Source: an uncultured Oscillospiraceae bacterium (GTDB lineage Bacteria > Bacillota > Clostridia > Oscillospirales > Ruminococcaceae). Taken from it: 9,267 bases of DNA. The stretch's first letter is position 1, and the number at the start of each line of letters is the position of its first letter. The notes below the pieces were generated by a model, which made no database searches, was not told where the DNA came from, and saw only the letters and a list, made by a program, of their open reading frames with translations. Shown piece by piece: positions 5,952 to 9,267 of this stretch. The stretch lies in assembly GCA_905212515.1 (NCBI GenBank), contig CAJMEU010000118.1, positions 1 to 9,267 on the forward strand, given 5' to 3'. Made by a program: the position numbers and the translations under genes.

Positions 5952-7881
5952 CGGAAAATGGCTGGATACCAGCCCCCTGAAAGGCAAATTCACCGCCGGG
6001 GAAAAGAACGTGGACCTGTGGGAGATCACGGGGCCCAGAATGTACGGCAGCACCGACCTCTCCACTTTGAACTGGGTGATGACGGGCGCCACCGAATACG
6101 ATACGATCATCACCGACACGTTGAATTTTTCCACAGGCGAGGATACGATCACCTTCCGCTGGTATGTGAGCGAGAGCATGACCGCCCTGCCCGGCAGGCT
6201 GGCGCTGCATCTGGTGGGCACGCGGGACGACCAGGAAGTGATGAAGATCCGTTCTGACGGGGCTGTGGTGGCCGACGGCCTGGCGGGCCGCGTGGACCCG
6301 CAGGCGAATTTCAGCGAGGAGGCGCTGAACCGGATCCTGGCCGCGCAGGGCGACGCGGCCGCCAGCGCCCTACAGGCGCAGAATGAAGCAGACCGCGCCG
6401 AGGATGCGGCGGGACATTGCCCCCGCATTGGCGCGCAGGGGCAATGGGAGACTTGGGACCCGGCCACCGGGGCCTTTGCGGCCACCGGCGTGGAGGCCCA
6501 GGGCCCCCAGGGCGAGCGGGGGCCCCAGGGTGACCCGGGCCCCGTGGGGCCCAAGGGTGATCAGGGCGCCGCAGGGCCGGCCGGCCCCCAGGGGGCCAAG
6601 GGCGACAAGGGTGACCGCGGCCCTGCCGGCCCCCAGGGCGCACCCGGCGCGGACGGCACCAGCTTCACGGTGCTGGGCCTGTTGGAAGCGGTGGCCGACC
6701 TGCCCGCTTCCGGCAGCCCCGGCGACGCCTGGGCCGTGGGGTCAGCACAGAGCAACACCGTTTATGTATGGGACACATCTGCCAATAGCTGGACCGACCT
6801 GGGCCCTTTGAAGGGCGCCAAGGGTGAAACCGGCGAAAAAGGCGAAGCTGGCGTGCAGGGCCCCGCCGGGCCGCAGGGCCTCAAAGGCGAGACAGGCGCG
6901 CAGGGGCCCGCAGGCCCCCAGGGCGAAAAGGGCGACGTGGGCCCGGCCGGCCCCCAGGGCGCAAAGGGCGACCCGGGCGCGGACGGCGCGCAGGGGCCCA
7001 AGGGGGATAAAGGCGACACTGGGCCCCGGGGAGAGATGGGCCCCAAGGGCGACGTGGGCCCAGCCGGCCCCCAGGGTCCCAAGGGCGATACCGGCGCCAC
7101 AGGACCTCAGGGCGCCACGGGCGCGCGGGGCGCGACAGGCGCCACGGGCTCTCAGGGGCCGACGGGCCCGGCGGGGCCGAACAGCATCTCTTCCTCCACC
7201 TCCTGCACGGTGGGCTCGTCCGGGCAGATTCTTTACCGCAACGGCAGCTATGTGGGGGCCAAGGCGGAAAGCAGCCTCAATGTGGGCTATGCGGCAAAGT
7301 CGGATGGGGCCAACAGCAGCCATACGTTCTATCTGAACAGCGGGCAAACCGCCTCCACGTATGCAACGGGCAATCAAACCTTTAAATTAAATGTGGGGGA
7401 CCAGCGATTGGACTGGTTGGTATCAGCCGGGTATTGGCATTTTAACCCCTCTACCAACGGGCTGCACAATTTGGGGACGACCTCCAACCGCTGGCTGAAC
7501 GCCTATTTCGGCAATCAGCCGAATGTCAGCTCGGATCGCAATTTAAAAACAGACATCCATTACGATCTGCAAAAATATCTGGGCATGTTCGACAGGCTGC
7601 GGCCGGCGGTATACAAAATGAAGAACACTGAAGCGTTTGACAGACACGACCGTCTACACATTGGTTTTATCGCCCAGGATGTGGAACAGGCCATGGAGGA
7701 CGCGGGCTTGACTGCTGCGGATTTCGGCGGCCTGTGCAAAGATATGGACGAGCATGGCAGCGACGTGTACAGTTTGCGTTACGGTGAATTTATCGCCCTG
7801 AACACGTTGGGCATCCAGGCGGCGCTGCACAAGATCGAGGCGCTGGAGCAGCGCGTGGCGGAATTGGAGGGACAGGTATGA
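5932..7881 (+). CDS. Collagen-like tail fibre with C-terminal S74 autocleaving chaperone
   Basis: A 649-residue fibre, probably trimeric and involved in host attachment. Residues ~1-125 form a beta-rich head (TGATEYDTIITDTLNF, ITFRWYVS, VMKIRSDGAVVADGL) that may dock to the baseplate, resembling BppU-type N-termini. A short Ala/Gln/Glu helix (~130-160) follows. Residues 191-241 are 17 perfect Gly-X-Y triplets. Residues 242-294 are a small inserted domain with the pattern GDAWAVG...VYVWD...W.DLG, which recurs in phage fibres. Residues 295-417 are 41 perfect Gly-X-Y triplets. Residues 418-533 form a beta tip ending in NLGTTSNRWLNAYFG, typical just before S74 domains. The S74 chaperone spans 534-649: SDRNLKTDI (Ser534, Lys539), IGFIAQDVEQAM, YSLRYGEFIAL, then a coiled coil. 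Codon GC drops in the tip and chaperone. The gene overlaps the upstream one by 20 bases and the lysin gene by 4 (ATGA). Confidence 0.88.
   Translation: MNRLTFDGKWLDTSPLKGKFTAGEKNVDLWEITGPRMYGSTDLSTLNWVMTGATEYDTIITDTLNFSTGEDTITFRWYVSESMTALPGRLALHLVGTRDDQEVMKIRSDGAVVADGLAGRVDPQANFSEEALNRILAAQGDAAASALQAQNEADRAEDAAGHCPRIGAQGQWETWDPATGAFAATGVEAQGPQGERGPQGDPGPVGPKGDQGAAGPAGPQGAKGDKGDRGPAGPQGAPGADGTSFTVLGLLEAVADLPASGSPGDAWAVGSAQSNTVYVWDTSANSWTDLGPLKGAKGETGEKGEAGVQGPAGPQGLKGETGAQGPAGPQGEKGDVGPAGPQGAKGDPGADGAQGPKGDKGDTGPRGEMGPKGDVGPAGPQGPKGDTGATGPQGATGARGATGATGSQGPTGPAGPNSISSSTSCTVGSSGQILYRNGSYVGAKAESSLNVGYAAKSDGANSSHTFYLNSGQTASTYATGNQTFKLNVGDQRLDWLVSAGYWHFNPSTNGLHNLGTTSNRWLNAYFGNQPNVSSDRNLKTDIHYDLQKYLGMFDRLRPAVYKMKNTEAFDRHDRLHIGFIAQDVEQAMEDAGLTAADFGGLCKDMDEHGSDVYSLRYGEFIALNTLGIQAALHKIEALEQRVAELEGQV
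6502..6654 (+). repeat. Collagen-like Gly-X-Y block 1 (17 triplets)
   Basis: An uninterrupted run of 17 Gly-X-Y codons triplets, from GPQ GER to GAP GAD, rich in Pro at X and Gln/Lys/Asp nearby. At the DNA level it contains near-identical copies of a GGCCCCCAGGG-type unit that recur in block 2, so it is also a GC-rich DNA repeat. Confidence 0.95.
6814..7182 (+). repeat. Collagen-like Gly-X-Y block 2 (41 triplets)
   Basis: An uninterrupted run of 41 Gly-X-Y triplets, from GAK GET to GPA GPN. Charged triplets (GEK, GDK, GDP, GET) alternate with GPA GPQ pairs. The last part changes to Ala/Thr-rich triplets (GAT GPQ GAT GAR GAT GAT), which may have arisen by local duplication. Confidence 0.95.
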
Positions 7882-8603
7882 TCTTCCAAGGGCGCACCCG
7901 CGTGCGCTACGGCTACAGCCGCTGGGGCTGGACGCGGGGCGGCGGCAAAACATGGCACGGCGGCAGCGACGAGGAGGGCCTGGACAGCAGCGCCATCCTC
8001 ATGCCGGGCTACAACGGCAAGGCCATCTCCGGCAAGGTCGTCACCGCCCGCAAGGTGGACAAGTCCACCGGCAACCCCACCTGGGAGTGGGGCTGGTACG
8101 TCTGCGTGCAGTTGGACGCAGATCAAACGCCGGACGCGGTGAATTTCCTCTATTTCTGCCACAACGAAAAGAACCTGGTGCAGGTGGGCCAGCGGGTGAA
8201 GACCGGCGACGCCCTGGCCCTGATGGGCAACAGCGGCAACGCCGCCCTGGCAAGCCCGCCCTTCGCCCACTGCCACTTCGAGGTGCGCGCCACGGCCACG
8301 GGCCGGGGGCTGGACCCCTCGGCCTACACCGGCCACCCCAACGCCGTGGGCACCTATGGCACCGCCCCGTCGGCGGGGCCCGCCCGGGTGCAGATCACCG
8401 GCGGGCCGCTGAACGTGCGCACCGGCGCCTCCACGGCCCGGCCGGCCATCTGCCAGGTGCAGCAGGGCGACACCTTCCCCGTGGCCGATCAGGACGCGGG
8501 CTGGTATTTCATCGAGCTCGGCACCGGCGGCGGCTGGGTGAGCGGCGAGTATGCGTCCCCGGTGAGCGCCGAAGGCGTGATCGACGGACGGAAGGAGGCG
8601 TGA
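7878..8603 (+). CDS. Phage endolysin: M23 endopeptidase with C-terminal SH3b domain
   Basis: This 241-residue protein is a probable zinc endopeptidase cutting peptide cross-bridges or stems of peptidoglycan at lysis. The M23/LytM metal and catalytic residues are visible: His27-x-x-x-Asp31 (HGGSD), His95 (in FCHNEKNLVQVGQ), and His131-x-His133 (AHCHFEV). The TWEWGWYV strand and the VGQRVKTGDALALMGNSGN loop are characteristic. Residues ~170-233 look like an SH3b cell-wall-binding domain: GPLNVRTGAST, QVQQGDTFPVADQDAGWYFI, GGWVSGEYA. No signal peptide is present, so export would need a holin. The start is ATG 7878, with GGAGGG at 7866-7871, overlapping the fibre stop as ATGA. Its place between fibre and small membrane proteins fits a lysis cassette. 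A tail-associated wall hydrolase is possible but less likely. Confidence 0.85.
   Translation: MIFQGRTRVRYGYSRWGWTRGGGKTWHGGSDEEGLDSSAILMPGYNGKAISGKVVTARKVDKSTGNPTWEWGWYVCVQLDADQTPDAVNFLYFCHNEKNLVQVGQRVKTGDALALMGNSGNAALASPPFAHCHFEVRATATGRGLDPSAYTGHPNAVGTYGTAPSAGPARVQITGGPLNVRTGASTARPAICQVQQGDTFPVADQDAGWYFIELGTGGGWVSGEYASPVSAEGVIDGRKEA
8592..8598 (+). promoter_or_regulatory. Ribosome binding site that sets the start at 8609
   Basis: AAGGAGG lies 10 bases before ATG 8609, at the very end of the lysin gene. The frame is open far upstream of 8609, but that stretch overlaps the M23 gene, so the short form is chosen. An internal ATG at 8648 would remove half of the membrane segment. Confidence 0.65.
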
Positions 8604-8608
8604 GGCCC

Positions 8609-8917
8609 ATGTGGGAGCACATCACCAAATATTGGGCCACCTACGCCATGGGGCTGATCGCCACCGGCCTGGCGGGGCTGTGGAAATGGGTGCGGGGCAA
8701 GTTCAAAACCCTGGACGCCATGGAGGAGGCCAGCAAGGCCCTGCTTCACGACAGGCTGTACCAGGCCTGCCGGCATTACATCCAGCAGGGCACCGTTGAC
8801 GTGGAGGCCCTGAAAAACATCGAGTATCTGTACAACGCGTACCACGCCCTGGGCGGCAACGGCACAGGCACCGAGCTGTACCAGCGCGTGCAGAAGCTGC
8901 CTTTGGAGGAGGAGTGA
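8609..8917 (+). CDS. Small membrane-anchored phage protein in lysis cassette
   Basis: This 102-residue protein has one predicted membrane segment near the N-terminus (about residues 8-25, YWATYAMGLIATGLAGLWKW), then a basic stretch (RGKFK) and a soluble helical tail. The tail contains ALLHDRLYQACRHYIQQG and YLYNAYHALGGNGTGTELYQ. From memory, this 'LLxDRLxQAxxxYxxxG ... YxALGGNGTxTxL' pattern is common in small proteins near holin and lysin genes of Firmicutes phages, where they are often left as hypothetical or called holin-like. It lies 5 bases after the lysin stop and 6 bases before the next gene. It may be a holin, a holin regulator or a membrane scaffold; the sequence does not decide. Confidence 0.7.
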   Translation: MWEHITKYWATYAMGLIATGLAGLWKWVRGKFKTLDAMEEASKALLHDRLYQACRHYIQQGTVDVEALKNIEYLYNAYHALGGNGTGTELYQRVQKLPLEEE

Positions 8918-8923
8918 TTTCCC

Positions 8924-9112
8924 ATGCAGGACTTTGTGAAAAACCTGGCCGCGCTGGTGAAGGTGAAGACCCTTGTGACGCTGGTGGTCATCGGCGTGTT
9001 CGCGGCGCTGGCGCTCTCGGGCGCGTTGCAGCCCGACGTGGTGATGAGCGTCGTCACCATGGTAGTGGCCTTCTACTTCGGTACCCAAAGCGAAAAGCAG
9101 AATAAGGCGTGA
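8924..9112 (+). CDS. Small two-TM phage membrane protein, holin candidate
   Basis: This 62-residue protein has two predicted membrane segments (about residues 16-33, TLVTLVVIGVFAALALSG, and 37-53, PDVVMSVVTMVVAFYFG), a basic N-terminal stretch (KNLAALVKVK) and a short polar C-terminus (TQSEKQNKA). Size, two-TM topology and position after the endolysin fit a small holin. The 'FYFGTQSEK' ending is familiar from small membrane proteins of Clostridia phages. The ribosome site GGAGGAGGAG (8905-8914) overlaps the previous stop codon, about 9 bases before ATG 8924. It is the last gene before the operon terminator. Holin function is inferred from topology and context only. Confidence 0.7.
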   Translation: MQDFVKNLAALVKVKTLVTLVVIGVFAALALSGALQPDVVMSVVTMVVAFYFGTQSEKQNKA

Positions 9113-9117
9113 ACGAA

Positions 9118-9150
9118 GCCCCCGCAGGACGGTCCTGCGGGGGCGTTTTT
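9118..9150 (+). terminator. Intrinsic terminator of the phage late operon
   Basis: GCCCCCGCAGGA (9118-9129) pairs perfectly with TCCTGCGGGGGC (9133-9144) across a three-base loop, giving a 12 bp GC-rich stem. It is followed by G and five T (9146-9150). The stem starts 6 bases after the last stop codon. Confidence 0.93.
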
Positions 9151-9167
9151 ACACACCGGCATAAAAG

Positions 9168-9213
9168 AAAACCGCGACATAAGCGCCAAGATTTGGCGTT
9201 ATATCGCGGTTTT
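9168..9213 (-). terminator. Hairpin between phage genes and tRNA-Ser, probable tRNA terminator (possibly bidirectional)
   Basis: The arm starting AAAACCGCG (9168-9189) pairs with the arm ending CGCGGTTTT (9193-9213), with a three-base loop, one bulged G (9183) and one C/A mismatch. Read on the minus strand, the stem follows the tRNA CCA directly and ends in GGTTTTCTTTTAT, a good U-tract. The + strand also has TTTT at the end of the stem, so it could work both ways. Confidence 0.75.
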
Positions 9214-9267
9214 GGCGGAGATGGAGAGATTTGAACTCTCGCGCCGGTTTCCCGACCTACTCCCTTA
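9213..9267 (-). tRNA. tRNA-Ser, 3' half (anticodon probably GCU; 5' half outside window)
   Basis: The reverse complement reads as the 3' half of a long-variable-arm tRNA. From the window edge it has ..TAA (end of the anticodon loop), GGGAG (3' anticodon stem), and a long variable arm containing GGTCGGGAAACCGGC with a GAAA-type loop. It continues with the T arm GAGAG-TTCAAAT-CTCTC, the acceptor strand CATCTCC, discriminator G, and an encoded CCA. Long variable arms occur in bacterial tRNA-Ser, -Leu and -Tyr; the G discriminator fits Ser and not Leu or Tyr (A73). If the loop has seven bases, the last anticodon base is U, matching GCU. The 3' end faces the phage genes, as expected for a tRNA used as an integration target. 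Confidence 0.9.

Noticed and set aside
6502..7182. CRISPR-like or other spaced-repeat array in the GC-rich repeats
   Set aside because: The repeats are codon-periodic, contiguous and in frame, encoding collagen triplets; there are no unique spacers of regular length.
6742..7377. Minus-strand and alternative-frame Gly/Pro/Arg-rich open frames across the collagen region
   Set aside because: They follow from the periodic Gly-Pro codons of the real frame, which alone has clean N-terminal, inserted and S74 domains.
7952..8608. Long in-frame upstream extension of the 102-residue membrane protein
   Set aside because: It overlaps the M23 gene in another frame, is Arg/Gly/Pro-rich without structure, and a ribosome site stands just before ATG 8609.
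9213..9267. tRNA-Leu or tRNA-Tyr as the identity of the long-variable-arm tRNA
   Set aside because: The discriminator base is G, and the base before the two loop-closing A residues is T. Both fit tRNA-Ser(GCU) rather than Leu or Tyr.

Overview
The window is the distal tail, receptor-binding and lysis end of a siphovirus-type prophage, probably in a high-GC member of the Clostridia/Oscillospirales. The host guess rests on strong AGGAGG-type ribosome binding sites, GC-rich coding sequence, a tRNA gene with an encoded CCA, and the family look of the small lysis proteins. It is an inference. All phage genes lie on the + strand. From the first complete start onward they are packed with 4 to 26 base overlaps or short gaps, which suggests one late transcript. 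I see no promoter inside the block.

Layout. 1-1276 is the C-terminal part of a tape measure protein and runs off the left edge. 1281-3974 is a large tail-tip protein with tandem Ig/FN3-like repeats, sitting where a Dit protein would normally be. 3949-4983 is a tail hub (gp27/Tal-N-like) protein. 4974-5951 is a spike-like protein with an OB-fold-like N-terminus and a C-terminal S74 autocleaving chaperone. 5932-7881 is a collagen-like fibre, also ending in an S74 chaperone. 7878-8603 is an M23 endopeptidase with an SH3b domain, the probable endolysin. 8609-8917 and 8924-9112 are two small membrane proteins, holin candidates. A strong intrinsic terminator (9118-9150) closes the operon. A second hairpin and the 3' half of a minus-strand tRNA-Ser (anticodon probably GCU) end the window. 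This tRNA is a plausible chromosomal attachment site, so the right edge may be the prophage/host boundary.

How the genes work together. The tape measure sets tail length. The Ig/FN3 protein, hub and OB spike would build the tail tip. The collagen fibre would reach the host surface. Both S74 domains are expected to fold as trimeric chaperones and cut themselves off. The M23 enzyme has no signal peptide, so it would need the downstream membrane proteins to reach the wall.

Most notable signals: an abrupt GC step (about 43% to about 80%) inside the tape measure gene, right after its conserved HSPSK box; two consecutive S74 genes, one fused to an OB-like spike; a collagen fibre built of 17 + 41 perfect Gly-X-Y triplets around a small inserted domain; a low-GC island over the fibre's tip and chaperone; and the tRNA-Ser/terminator junction. 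I found no clear evidence of a wholly new system. The interest lies in modular tail-tip architecture and recombination scars.
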